From Diphasiastrum complanatum (taxonomy: Eukaryota > Streptophyta > Lycopodiopsida > Lycopodiales > Lycopodiaceae): DNA of 64,000 nucleotides. The stretch lies in contig CM055098.1 in the NCBI GenBank assembly GCA_029204225.1, positions 7,342,746 to 7,406,745 on the forward strand, written 5' to 3'. The notes under the pieces are model-generated. The model was not told the DNA's origin. It saw only the letters and a program-made list of their open reading frames with translations, and ran no database searches. A program made the translations under genes and the position numbers. Positions 12,101-22,032 of the stretch are shown in pieces (the stretch's first letter is position 1; each line of letters starts with the position of its first letter).

Positions 12101-14525
12101 AATACTACAGCCATCCGAAGTCATAACACTTGACAGCAGGACAAATGCAGAGGTGGATGGGCAAACACATGAATAAGGTGATTTGAGGAGTAAGAAGAAT
12201 TGGGGGACATGGACAGAGAGGAAGCAGTGATTAAAGAGGGAATACTGCACCCCAAGAGATCAATCAGAAATAGGAATGCTCTTGAAAGGCATGATGAAAT
12301 GAGTTTCATGACAGAAGAAAGGGTAGTTGAGCCAAGTAATTTGTATGCAACACACAAAACCGTGAATGGGAGTCATGGAAAGAGGTAATGAAAGAGGAAC
12401 TCCGCTGTTTCACTAGAAATAAGGCATGGGAATTGACAGACCTGACAGTTGACCAAAGAGCTACCAGAAGGAAATGAGTGTTCAAGATCAAGCATAGAGC
12501 TAACAGGACAATCAATAATGATAAGGGTTATGCCCAAATAGAGGGGATTGACTACATGGAAACTTATGCAACTATTGCGAAGTCGGCTTTCATTCCAGAT
12601 TTTGATCATTTGGACTACCATGAATGATATGGAAATAAAACAGATGAACATGAGAACAGCATTTCTGCACAGTCCGCCACACTACGAAGATGGAAGCAAC
12701 AAATGTTAACTCAGAAAATTCACTATATGGGCCTAAGCAAACATCAATGATGTGGTATCAGCTTTAGAAGATGTTATTCTTATGGCAGTTTTTAAGGACA
12801 AAACACTGATAGCCTGTTTTTGGTTATAGCATTGCCTGTAGATGACATCATAATCATAAGCAATGACCAAAAAAAAAGGCTGAGAGATTAAAAGAACAGG
12901 CCAAATGATAACCTCAAGATAAAAGACTTGAGTTCAGTTCACTGTTGCCTGGGGATCTGAGAAATAGAGAAAAGGGAGTGACATGTCTGTCGCAGGAATT
13001 GTAGCTTCCAATGTTAATTGGAAAATTTGCAATGAAAAAATCTTTAGATGCTGGTGAGAGATTAACCAATAAAATGTGCCCCTCAACTGAGGAAGAAGTA
13101 CAGGATAATGAAGAGAAGACCTTATAGAAGTCTGATCGCATCATGGTCTGCACAGGGTCTGGAATTGGGATAGCTGCAACTAAGTTAAGTCAATTGATGA
13201 TCAATCTGAGAGAAAAACATTATAGGTTGCCAAACAGGTGTAGGAATATTTGCAGGGAACAATTCAGCAGGGTTTGGTGTATCAAGTCAATCAGGAACAA
13301 ATACCGATTCCGACTGGGCGGGCCATGCTGATGATAGGAAGTAAACATGTGGGTAAATTTTCTTATTAGCTGGATGCAAAGCGGGTTGGAGCTGCGGAAA
13401 ACAGAATTCAAAAGTACTTCCTTCAACACAAGAGGCACGCGTGGGAGTACGCCACACAGCAAAAGAACACATTTGGATGAAGAATCTGATGGATGAGTTA
13501 GGAATGTCGAGGGAAGGGATGAATTTATGTATTGACAATCAAGGCTGCTAGTTTCTCAAATAAAATTCTGAATTGAATGCCAGCTGATATAATCGCTAAA
13601 GCCTTACCAAGGCATAGCTTTGCTTAACTTCGGGAATTTATTGGAGCTTCCAAAGTAGATAGTAATCCAGACAAAGTAAAAGAGTGTAACAACGGTGGAC
13701 TAAGAGAGGCCACGAATGGAACCTAGGCTGGTATGCCTACGCGATACTAGTTAGTTAAGCCTCAGGTCTTTACGAGTTTACACGAGCGTATGACCCAACC
13801 CAGTATCACTTACTGGCTGCAGCCTATTTGAATCATGATCCATAATAACGGGTAAGCTTCAGTGCCATTGTGTTATTCCTTGTCCTTTGCTGATCTTGTG
13901 CAGTTGTGTCCTTGTTTTGCGACTCATCGTGTTAAATCAAGTGGAATTGCCCATTTGTTTTTCAAACCCTTCTATTTCTGCGGATATGTAGATTTGAATG
14001 TAAACAAGTGCACGTAATCATTTTCTACATGTAGCGTTACACTTTACTCACCATTTATGTAAAACAGTAAGGTCGGCACTCGGAAGCTTAGATGAAACCC
14101 ACAATTGCTTTTGAGAAAGCTCAAAAGTTCCATAGCTATGATTTCTCTTAACATTTTAGAATGAAAGGCGCCATTACAACTATAAATCTATCTACACTAT
14201 AACTATAAAAAAATAAACTGCATCCCATTATAGCTATCCATCTATCTACGCAATAAACTAATAAAACCACAGGATCCATTCCAAAATGCAACTGAAATAA
14301 AAAACGTCTATCTGAGGTTGTCTAACCGAAAAACTTGTCAAATCAATCGTCTTCTAACATACAGCAGTTTGCGTAACATAGAAAAACAATCGTACAACAG
14401 TTGCACAATAAGTTAGAAAACTTAATCAGTTAGTCTGCCTGGCAAATGAAGAGACCTGAATTACAAGACTAACCTGCTCCAGCCCCGGCCACTGCACTCA
14501 ACAGCCTCGGATTATCGTCTGGCAT
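2988..14525 (-). CDS. NDT: Mitochondrial-carrier-family protein, NAD+ transporter (NDT1/NDT2) type; 5' part of a split gene
   Basis: Five exons joined by GT-AG introns give an open 151-codon N-terminal half: join of 14525-14474, 7081-6986, 6381-6275, 5789-5741 and 3136-2988 on the minus strand. It has two carrier signatures: PLDVVKTR in exon 2 and PLWVVKTR in exon 5. The W in the second is known from pyrimidine nucleotide/NAD/folate carriers. Motifs [40 protein letters not shown] and [12 protein letters not shown] match plant NDT1/NDT2 better than folate carriers (family knowledge). Members are about 300-360 aa with six membrane helices and three repeats; they carry NAD+ against ADP/AMP in plastid, mitochondrial or peroxisomal membranes. 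Here repeat 1 and the start of repeat 2 are present. The rest must lie left of base 2988, and I found no further exon in 1-2900. Introns are 7392, 604, 485 and 2604 bp. No stop or frameshift is seen in the exons, so the gene looks alive. Confidence 0.88.
3744..4456 (+). pseudogene. Ty3/Gypsy (chromovirus-type) integrase relic
   Basis: Plus-strand translation shows pieces of a Gypsy integrase in order: a decayed zinc-binding start ([10 protein letters not shown], then [15 protein letters not shown] near 3840-3880), a decayed core strip ([17 protein letters not shown] near 3955-4030), and a chromodomain-like end ([16 protein letters not shown] near 4365-4415). Stops and frameshifts separate them and the catalytic Asp/Asp/Glu set is not intact. 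It sits in carrier-gene intron 4, antisense to that gene. Confidence 0.7.
4457..5386 (+). mobile_element. Probable 3' LTR of the Gypsy relic
   Basis: The integrase relic is followed by a purine tract (ggggagaaaagaaagag, a polypurine-tract candidate) and then TGATGTAG, a plausible LTR start. A TATA-like box (agtataaatagg) is at about 5179-5190. The end is set at TTTTCATGACA near 5386 only because it ends in CA. No second copy is in the window to confirm the borders. Confidence 0.4.
5741..5789 (-). CDS. NDT: Carrier gene exon 4 (end of helix 2)
   Basis: The acceptor has a good polypyrimidine tract, CTTTCTTTTTGCAG|GT, and the donor is CAAAG|GTGAGC. The 49-nt exon encodes [16 protein letters not shown] plus the first base of a Gly codon. 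The [FY]xxYEQ[ML]K element closes repeat 1 in plant NDT carriers. Short but unambiguous because both neighbours join in phase. Confidence 0.87.
6275..6381 (-). CDS. NDT: Carrier gene exon 3 (matrix loop and helix 2 start)
   Basis: The acceptor is GGCAG|GC. It encodes [27 protein letters not shown] and LLPNWA; the [DE]GxxxxYRG-like element ([10 protein letters not shown]) is typical of the matrix loop of carrier repeats. The exon must end after Ala of NWA because exon 4 restarts with VYFT. That makes the donor GCG|GTCTAC, which is weak because position +3 is C. Confidence 0.87.
6986..7081 (-). CDS. NDT: Carrier gene exon 2 (first carrier signature)
   Basis: The acceptor is AACTACAG|GA and the donor AAGG|GTAACC. 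It encodes the end of helix 1 and the first Px[DE]xx[KR]x[KR] signature, PLDVVKTR, followed by [15 protein letters not shown]. Both ends are phase 1 and join cleanly to exons 1 and 3. A short CT/GA microsatellite (about 7107-7128) lies just upstream in intron 1. Confidence 0.9.
8742..10477 (-). pseudogene. Ty3/Gypsy pol relic (RT and integrase, RNase H missing)
   Basis: On the minus strand, from 10477 down, come the pre-RT region ([13 protein letters not shown]), RT ([39 protein letters not shown], then FLDDILIYS with the catalytic DD pair), a short RT end (FLGVTGF), and at once the integrase zinc-binding domain ([14 protein letters not shown]...CEQCQVNK) and core ([13 protein letters not shown]). 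The RNase H between RT and integrase is gone (junction near 9350). The integrase stops before its last catalytic Glu. Several frameshifts are present. It is a chromovirus-type order in carrier-gene intron 1, same strand as the gene. Confidence 0.9.
10478..12199. other. Intron 1 sequence without recognisable genes
   Basis: Contains C/G-rich patches (11480-11720) and short homopolymers, and two copies of agctatggagta near 10490 and 10540. It could include the leader or LTR of the Gypsy relic to its left, but I could not define ends or a primer-binding site. Confidence 0.35.
12200..13660 (+). pseudogene. Ty1/Copia relic (RT start and RNase H)
   Basis: Plus-strand pieces in Copia order: a pre-RT linker (VVEPSNLY), RT start ([48 protein letters not shown]; 12370-12595), then RNase H ([48 protein letters not shown]; 13300-13520) and the C-terminal strip ([14 protein letters not shown]; about 13580-13625). 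Many stops and frameshifts occur and the middle of RT is lost. It lies in intron 1 of the carrier gene in antisense orientation. Confidence 0.85.
14474..14525 (-). CDS. NDT: Carrier gene exon 1 with start codon
   Basis: The start ATG is at 14525-14523, followed by 17 codons ([17 protein letters not shown]) and one base of a split Gly codon. The donor is GCAG|GTTAGT. The small-residue run AVAGAGAG leads into helix 1, as in other plant NDT carriers. A stop lies upstream only in another frame, but no longer N-terminal extension resembling the family is visible, so this ATG is chosen. No plastid or mitochondrial targeting peptide is evident, which is normal for this family. Confidence 0.85.
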
Positions 14526-15160
14526 GTCTACAATCTGTTTATAGTATGTGCACAAACTGGACCAACTTCTAACACATAAAACGAGCACCAGCGAAGTGCC
14601 GAGTCACGTAACCTTCTCCGGATCGATAAAAAAAAGGTAAAACTAAGCCCGCACAATGAAGGGCCTCTGGAGCTCCGATCTCCAGTAACATCTGCCAAAG
14701 TTGTATTTACAATGCCTGCCAAAATTATCTTTACAATTCCCAAAATCTGTCCAGCGAATAAGATTGTAGCGTTAATGAAGCAAAGGGAATCGGATAGAGA
14801 AACTTTCTTGTTTTTTTCCGCTGGCTTCAAGCACATCCCAGAATACAGGCCGTTATCACGGACACCTATTGGCCTGAAAAGCCTCCAACACTCTGAGAAC
14901 ATTCCCTCTCTGGCTTAAATTCTAGCACAGTCAACTCAGACCATGGAGGCATAAGGAATGCAAATCCATCAATCATTATCATATCTGAGAGCAATTATCA
15001 TGAAATCGAAGGCGAATCGGGTCATTTTCTTGCTTATGAATCACCACCTATGTGTCTGTGCAATCCGCTTCTTCGGATTCACAAATAGGTTCGAATTTGA
15101 AAGATCTAAGCATGAAACGATTGCAATTTCCGGGCAAACAAACCCTAGGTGACTCAAATT
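14526..15160 (-). promoter_or_regulatory. 5' flank and probable leader of the carrier gene
   Basis: The stretch upstream of the carrier start codon has no transposon coding remains. A telo-box (AAACCCTA on the plus strand) is at 15140-15147; such boxes are common near plant transcription starts (known), but a role here is inference. No convincing TATA box was found. Short ORFs here in both strands resemble nothing I know. Confidence 0.35.
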
Positions 15161-15388
15161 CTCACAATATACGACGAAATAAAGAGCGGCGAAAAATAAT
15201 TGAACACCATAACTGCCGCCTCACTGAATGCACAGCACTGTAGGCCCAAATCTGACAGACGCGAGGAGAAATGCGATGAAAAAACTGGATCGTAACGAGA
15301 AGGAAAGCGCGAGCTCGTACACGGGAAAGAGAAGACCTCCATAGCCACACGTCAGGCAAAGCATATCGCGAGCGCGTCTGCAGCCAGT

Positions 15389-15690
15389 CTTAAAGTGGCA
15401 TTTAGATGATCGTACAGCCACTAAACAAAGGGCCCTTTTAAGAGTGTCTGCAGGAGGCCTTGTTTTTTGCTTACAGAAGCAACCACCCTTGAAATGCCTT
15501 TTACATCATCGTGCAGCCATTGATTCAAGGGGCGTTTCAAGAGTGTTTGCAGGAGGAGTCGTATTTGGCTAAGGAACTCCAACCAGCCTTGAAAAGGCTC
15601 TTATCTACTCTGTGGGGCCATATGTAGAAGTCCGTTTAAAGAGTGTTCGTGGGGGTTGTTGTTTTTGGCTAAGAAGGAACCTTCCTAGAG
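15389..15690 (+). repeat. Three diverged ~100-bp tandem repeats
   Basis: The landmark agagtgt(c/t)tgcagg-like string recurs at about 15441, 15540 and 15640, giving a period of 99-100 bp. Each unit also has a ...ccttgaaa...cagcca... head and a tttggctaa...gaa tail. Copies differ at many positions. They lie upstream of the carrier gene. Function unknown. Confidence 0.75.
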
Positions 15691-15747
15691 GATTTGGATG
15701 GGGTCAAACTTATCTTTAACCCCTTCGATGATGCGTATTAGCAATCG

Positions 15748-15985
15748 CCACCATCCGTTGGCATAGGAACGTTTGTGGGTCCCTGCGAGTATAGGCAACT
15801 GCAATTGGCTTGGCTTTCAAGGACCCGCCACAATCCAAGGCCATAGGAAGGTTGGTGGTAAACACGGGCCGGCCACCATCCGTGGCCAGAGGAACGTTTG
15901 TGGGTCCCTGAGAGTATAGGCAACTGCAATTGGCTTGGCTTTCAATGACCCGCCACAATCCAAGGCCATAGGAAGGTTGGTGGTT
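15748..15985 (+). repeat. Two 125-bp tandem repeats
   Basis: Unit starting ccaccatccg occurs at 15748 and 15873. Internal landmarks gtttgtgggtccctg and cgccacaatccaagg are spaced exactly 125 bp. The two copies are nearly identical, so the duplication is much younger than the ~100-bp array beside it. Confidence 0.9.
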
Positions 15986-16849
15986 GCTTCACTGATTATT
16001 GTCGAAGCTCAATTGACGTGCAACCTCGCTTGCCTACACCCTATTTGTTTTATGTAGGTTGTAGGCTAGGTACTTACGTCTTGGAGGGAGGTGTGTGCAC
16101 ACATATGTTTAAGGCTTGTTTTTTAATTACGAGAAGGGGCAATTGATCTTGGCCTTGTGATTGGTCGAGATTGGTGCATACATAAAATAAGGTGATTGAT
16201 ACATCATGAGAAAGCTTTGCCTTACTCAAGATGCTCAAGTCGTTGAAAAATTGAAAAGCAAGCATTGCATTTTAGAAGAATTAATAATTTTATAAAAAAA
16301 AAAACTCGTTCGACTAACTCACCTAGAGTGACACTTCAGCTTTTAGCAAATCATTTGAATAGCTTACCACTCTCTCAACAAAAGCTCAATAAAACAAGAA
16401 AGTTGTTGTATAATACCAAAAAGGCATTGCCACAAATTTTTTGAATAAAATATGTGATTGTGTATGATTGGATGGAAGATAATGAGCTACTTTCAACTCC
16501 TAGTTGTCTCGAAACCGTGGCATACATGGTTATCATTTCCTTTTCTTGCCTCGAAGATTGAGCTCTGATTAAAAGTGTGTGCATGAGTAGAGATATGACA
16601 ATAATAAAAAGCATATTACAGAGAATGATTTTGGAAATGCAAATAGATGATTCCTAATATTTATTGTTGACCGTAGTGATGATGTTGGTGCATCATGTAG
16701 GTTGAGAGCCTGGATGCATGCAAGAAAAAAATAGGGACGTGAATTTTTGGCTATTCATGACTTGCATATGAAGGTGCATCTAAAGCGTGAGCATGCACGC
16801 AAGGAAAAGAGTTTGGTTATTTATTATAGATGATGGTTCAGTAGCACTT

Positions 16850-17620
16850 GGGACAAAGGATGACCGTAGTCCTCAAAGAGCTCGAGGAATTGTATCCTAG
16901 CAACAGGAAGCGGATCAGTTCTCAACTTTTTGAAGGTTCTGTCGTCCCTCCAAAAAAGCAAAAGGGCAAGGCAATAGCTCAAAACACAAAAGAAGATGTC
17001 TTCCCTGATATTTATCAAGTGATATAGGGTCCCAAAGAAAGTTTTGGCACAACGAGCGGCCTTACTCCAACAGGCCCAACAAAGACATCAAGCGGTAGCT
17101 GCGTCAAGAAGCTCTTTGGACGAAGGAATGCTTCTTGGTTTCTAAGGGGAGGCTCGAACCTGAGACCAAAGAAATTTTGGATGTCAAGCTAACCAACTGA
17201 GCCAACCCCTCATGATGGACGAAGGAATGAAAAGACAAATACATAAAAATGTTTTGATCCTACAATGCAAAAAATCCACATTAGCACAAATTTGATGAGA
17301 GTAGTGACATTGATGGAGATGACAACATTAAGAGGCTTCTCACCATCTTGAAAGAGGATGAAGATCTTATTCCACATGATATCGAGCCCATGATCAAATG
17401 GATGATCATGATCAAACTCCACCTATTCAAGAACCAAGGGGGAGGTACCTGCCGATTGGAGCCAAGAAGTTGAAACCAATTGGGAGCAAAAGGATGTATC
17501 AAGACACTCCTTGGGACACTTTCTCACCAAGAAGTGTGTTACCTCCTGCTTTCTATTCTCTTCTATGGTTCAGTCGGTCGATGGGCTATGCCGTTTTAAA
17601 AATTGGCTTTTAGAGAAATA
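16850..17620 (+). pseudogene. Unidentified coding-like relic, probably an old mobile-element ORF
   Basis: Several frames hold protein-like strips: VLKELEELYPSNRKRISSQL, VPPKKQKGKAIAQ, LAQRAALLQQAQQRHQAVAA and, after 17300, DDHDQTPPIQEPRGRYLPIG and GSKRMYQDTPWDTF. They are split by frameshifts and by the tRNA-like insert at 17131-17216. I do not recognise the family; the low-complexity Gln/Ala/Lys strips may mislead. Confidence 0.3.
17131..17216 (-). mobile_element. Miniature tRNA-derived retroposon (SINE-like) with target duplication
   Basis: On the minus strand 17211-17146 reads like a tRNA body. An A-box-like TGGCTCAGTTGG and a B-box GGTTCGAGCC are at near-normal spacing, and the ends GAGGGG...CCTCCCC are partly complementary. 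The stems pair imperfectly, so it is not a working tRNA. It is bounded by a perfect 14-bp direct repeat, tggacgaaggaatg, at 17117-17130 and 17216-17229, which is what retroposition leaves. At 86 bp it has almost no body beyond the tRNA part. It splits a coding-like relic. Confidence 0.7.
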
Positions 17621-19994
17621 TATGTCATTGTAACTAAGATTTGGCAAACAAACATGATTAAGCATCACAAATCCACGTAACTAGTTAAAACAAAGTTGAT
17701 AGCAGCACCAACAAATGTGTATTAGACATGTTATACATTGAACATTAAGGGAAAAAACACATTCATGATAGAAAATTTTGCTCTTGGAATGACAATGACA
17801 ATCTCAGATATGTATGGTAGCTATTGATAGTTTTGTTTAGCATCATGGAACTTATGAGCCTATGTGCCATGGTAAGTTCGCTAAAACATTATATTCATTT
17901 AGGATAATTTTGAATATTAAATTTGTGTTGTAACTTGTCTCTTTGCCAGTTCTATAGCAAGACTAGGTAAAAAGCAATGTTTTTCTTATTTGTTGCTTTA
18001 TGGAGCCATTGGCAAAAATATACTTCAACCAAACAAGACACATGTTTTAAAATAATAAAAAATCGCACAAATGTTTGATTTTGCTAGAAGGATGTCTATC
18101 AAGTTCTATTTTGTTCAAAAATGACTCTTGTGCAAGCTCATTAAAAACTTCATAAAGAGACGATGCCTAACATATATTGTCAACATTTGAGAGAGAAAAA
18201 ACAAGAAATATATTATCAACTAAATATTTTTAATACCTCCGATGAAATTGTACTTGGCATCAATTAAGAGCAAAGATTCACATGGTTGGATCGATGTGAG
18301 GCCTTAGATTCGAGAATTGACTCTTTGAAAGTTTGGGTTCACGTAATTTTTGAACGAATTTTTTTTATTGAGAATAAAATTCAAAGAGAGTATTCTTGAG
18401 AAACAAAATTCGACAACTTTATGTTTGTTTCAAGATTGTTAGGCACACTCCATGATTGCTTGGATTTTCTTAAGTTATTTATTGCATCAAAATAAAGTGT
18501 ACCACACATTATGTGAAGTAGTTGAAAATAATGTCACTAGCCAAAAACAAAATGCAATTACCCACAAAATAGACTCTCTTTTTTTTTACGCATTTTTTTT
18601 TTGCAATGATGCTCATAATAATGTAATTACATTGTACATTCCCATTGTAGACCAAACTATTTTTGAGCTAATAGGTAGTTAAATGTCAACTACCCATGCA
18701 TAGACCAAGACTTGAGCTTGGGAATTGGCTACAGTAAGAGGCCATGGTTGTATATTTCTAAGAGTAGAATCGATAAAATTTACAACGTGATATTTGTAAA
18801 CACATCAATGTTCCTCGTCATGATATTCATCTGGCAATGGAGACACATGCCCAAATCTCAATCTATATGTGCATGGGACACCTTGGAGGCCACAACTCCA
18901 AAACTTAGGAGCATTGTGCTCCACATCATGGCTATGTCTATTGTAACTTGGTGTACAATGTCAATATTGTACAAAGTCTCTTTCCATAGTTGAATAGAGC
19001 AAAAATGTTCCCTTGGATGTTGGTAACTAGGTCTCAAATCCCAATTGAGATGGGGAAGAGACATATTAAAGAGCTCTATCTCAGCTTGGCTTGGTCACCT
19101 TGAAAATGTTGTGCATAACAACATCAAACAATTGTTTAATGTTTTGGTTGCAATTTTTTTATTTGTTCAAACATAATGTCAAAGAAGGATGCTAGTGAAA
19201 ATATTAACTCATTGCAATATGTAATGAAGCATAATTCTAATTTTTGGACTATTTCAATGTATGCTCGGTTTCTAATGTGGTCATTTATTCTTTTCTTTCT
19301 CATCATGAAGTTGACATGAACTAGACTAACTCAAACATTAGACTACATAGAACATTTACAATGAGAGAGTCTAGGCCCACTACACGACGACCCACAATCA
19401 ACATCTTAGCCTCGAAGCGTAAGCCACAAAAGTCTTTGCGTCCTTGAAGGGGATGCAACTCTTATCAACTACCACAAAGGGTGGACTTTAACAACAACAC
19501 ATCCCTGAAGGGTGACCTACAACTTCAATATGACCTTTGCTACACAAACCCACAAGTCCATTTCTTATCCACTATGCTAGAAATCTTTTCAAGGTTCTTA
19601 CACTTTAAATGAAAGCCTTACATATGAAATAAGTCTTAGTTCTCGTTAATTCCCATAGCTAGAAGTTGTTGGATCCACTCGTAGTTGTTGTCATGTAGGG
19701 CATGCTTTGACATGCCACGCAAATATTATCCTCATGTAACTTGTAACATTTTGTCATGAGCAATAATGAGAATTCTGTTTAAGCTTCATTCTTAATCTCA
19801 TTCATATATGGTTAATAGGGCCTGCAACATTTGTGTTTTTTTTGAGACATGGTTTTTTTGGCATATCTTTTTTTGCATCGAATTAATCTAGAACATTTGT
19901 AATGTTTTCTTGAACCTAGTATTCTACATCGGTAGTTGTGACACAAGGTTTTCTTGCTACCTAAGGCTATATCCCCCCCCCCCCCCGCCCCAGG
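17621..19994. other. No recognisable gene
   Basis: AT-rich sequence with only short ORFs and homopolymer runs; a C14 run sits at 19973-19986. A few protein-like strips (for example around 19040-19140) match no family I can name. Probably old repeat debris. Confidence 0.4.
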
Positions 19995-20330
19995 CTTAGG
20001 CCCACAACCCTACCACTTGCCCCAAGGTAAGTGGAGAGATATGGGGACATCCTATGGCATTTCCGTTTATCCCATGGTGGCATCCTTTAATGCCACCATG
20101 TAAGATACCGTGTAGAGCTAAGTCCCACATCACTTGAAATGGGCTAATGTAGCTTGCACAATCATTGGCCCTACACACCCCACCATTTGCCCCAAAGTAA
20201 GTGGAGATGTAAGGGGACATCCTATGGCATCTCCACTTTCGATGGTGGCATCCATTAGTGCTACATAAGGTGCCACCTAGGGATAAGTCCCACATCATGT
20301 GAAATGGGGAAGCCACTCCACCACTTAGTG
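19995..20330 (+). repeat. ~165-170 bp tandem duplication
   Basis: The string ttgccccaa(g/a)gtaagtggaga occurs near 20017 and 20187, and taagtcccacatca near 20119 and 20283, so the period is about 164-170 bp with small indels. The taagtcccacatc motif is common in plant LTRs and leaders, but no LTR ends could be set. Confidence 0.7.
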
Positions 20331-20879
20331 CAAGCCTTCCCCCATTATCCCCCTCCATTTGGAACCACACCAATACGGGCTGTCCATTGTGAAAAACATT
20401 TGCCAACTCATCCACCAAGTTTAAGGGCTTTCCAAATCCATTACTTCAAGGAGATGTTGTCAACAAGCACTTTTAAATGTTTTCTAACCATGCAATGACT
20501 ATAGAGGATGACTACTTGTATGATTGCAGATATTTGCAAGCTGGGCCACCTTCTTTGGGTTTAATTATGTTTCTATTGGTCGTGGGGCACGTGTTATAGC
20601 CTTGAAGAGTCCAAAGCTCCAATGCAAAGCTAGATGCATCATTCTAAGCCTCAAAGTCTTTCTTGAAGTTAGGTGAGGCTAGGTTATCTTGTTTGTTGTG
20701 TGACTCTAGAGCAAGTGCATCGGGTATGTATAGGGTGCCAGAATGATAAAGATACCTTCTAGTAAGTAGTAGACTCTATAGAAAATAGGTTTGGTTGTTG
20801 TATAGAGGCGATTTGAAAATTAAGAAAATTGTGATTTATGGGCCAAAAAAAGTTCATATCCAAAAGAGTCAAGCTTGAT

Positions 20880-21420
20880 GCAACATCCAAGCTTTTGGTC
20901 ATTTGCACAACTTATGTTATTTTTGTGCAAAGGACAATATGGTATATTTGAATATCATGAAAGATTGAAAACTAATGGTGTAAAGAACTCAACACAAAAA
21001 AGACAAAGTATAGAGTGTATGTTTGAACCATTTACTTAACGTGAAGTGGATAATGCTATTGACCTTACGTTGATTCAAGGAGCATTTGGTTTTCTTGGCA
21101 TCAACAAAGAAAAGTATGCCACTATGTTTGAACTTATAATGGGGACACTTGGACATGTATGATTAGTCAACCATTTGAAATCAAATTAGAAAGAGATGTA
21201 TTAAGCAGGAGTATGCAAAGAGTCAACAGTGTTCCTTACCACATCAATGAAACCAACAATTCAAACGTGGGGATTTTATTATATGATTGGTATTACACTC
21301 ATGAATGGAGCATTAAGCACTGTGACAAATTCAAAGGACCTCAATTTGGTAATCATAAAACAACATGGTTAGCAACCTGTCAAGTAAAAAATATTTCACT
21401 ACTTTTTAAGACTAAATAGA
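20880..21420 (+). pseudogene. Unidentified coding-like relic
   Basis: A run of plus-frame protein-like sequence (AIDLTLIQGAFGFLG, NKEKYATMFELIMGTLGHV, then strips in a shifted frame) spans about 21050-21400, with stops and a frameshift. I could not assign it; it may be debris of a mobile element. Confidence 0.25.
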
Positions 21421-21459
21421 TGTTTTTCAGCAAGTCTATCCTATTTTATGTGTATACTG

Positions 21460-22027
21460 TTAGAATAAAAATAGATTCACTATACTTGAGGTCCAATGAG
21501 GACCAATTGGATACAATAACTTGTAAGTCAGTGTCAATAAGCTCACCAATGAGATCTCTCTTTCCTTGAAGAAATTGTCATTCGATTTGCTCCATGTTGT
21601 CTTCTCCAACCAACTTTTTGCCATATCGACCATGAGTGAATGCTTTGAGTTGATGAAGAGATGTGAGATCCATGCCTTGGATCTTCCCAAGAACCACTTT
21701 CCATTGCCCTTTCCTCCACAAGACTCCCTCTTAATGATTGCATCATAATAAGTAGAAACCTCTTGAACATTAGAAGCCATGAAAAGAATCATTAGTACCT
21801 TCAACATAAGGATGATTGAAGTACTCTCTTTTCCAAACAAGAACTTCTACTCAATGATTTAGGTAATGACTCATATGATAATGGTTCTCCCTCACTATCA
21901 TTCACAATGACATCATTCAAAGTACATCCTACTTTGAACACTTCACATACTTCTCTTTCTCTTGACTTGTGACTATCTCCCTCACCAAGTCTTATGATAG
22001 AAACATTTGATCTACTCCCTTTATGAA
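21460..22027 (-). pseudogene. Downstream part of the Copia relic cut by the LTR unit
   Basis: The minus strand from 22032 down keeps a frame open to about 21801 (LHKGSRSNVSIIRLGEGD...). It continues the frame of the gag relic right of the insertion (22956-23684). Below 21840 the minus frames (for example MASNVQEVSTYYDAIIKRES) are long but not clearly assignable to a Copia domain. Confidence 0.5.
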
Positions 22028-22032
22028 GACAT

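Noticed and set aside
14528-14902. 124-codon minus ORF upstream of the carrier start
   Set aside because: Out of frame with the carrier ATG, ends 3 bases before it, and shows no known domain. Probably leader sequence.
17146-17211. Functional tRNA gene on the minus strand
   Set aside because: A- and B-box strings are present, but acceptor and T stems pair poorly and a 14-bp target duplication marks it as a retroposed copy.
19996-20418. 140-codon minus ORF with an internal MWDL repeat
   Set aside because: The repetition comes from the ~165-bp tandem DNA duplication. No family match.
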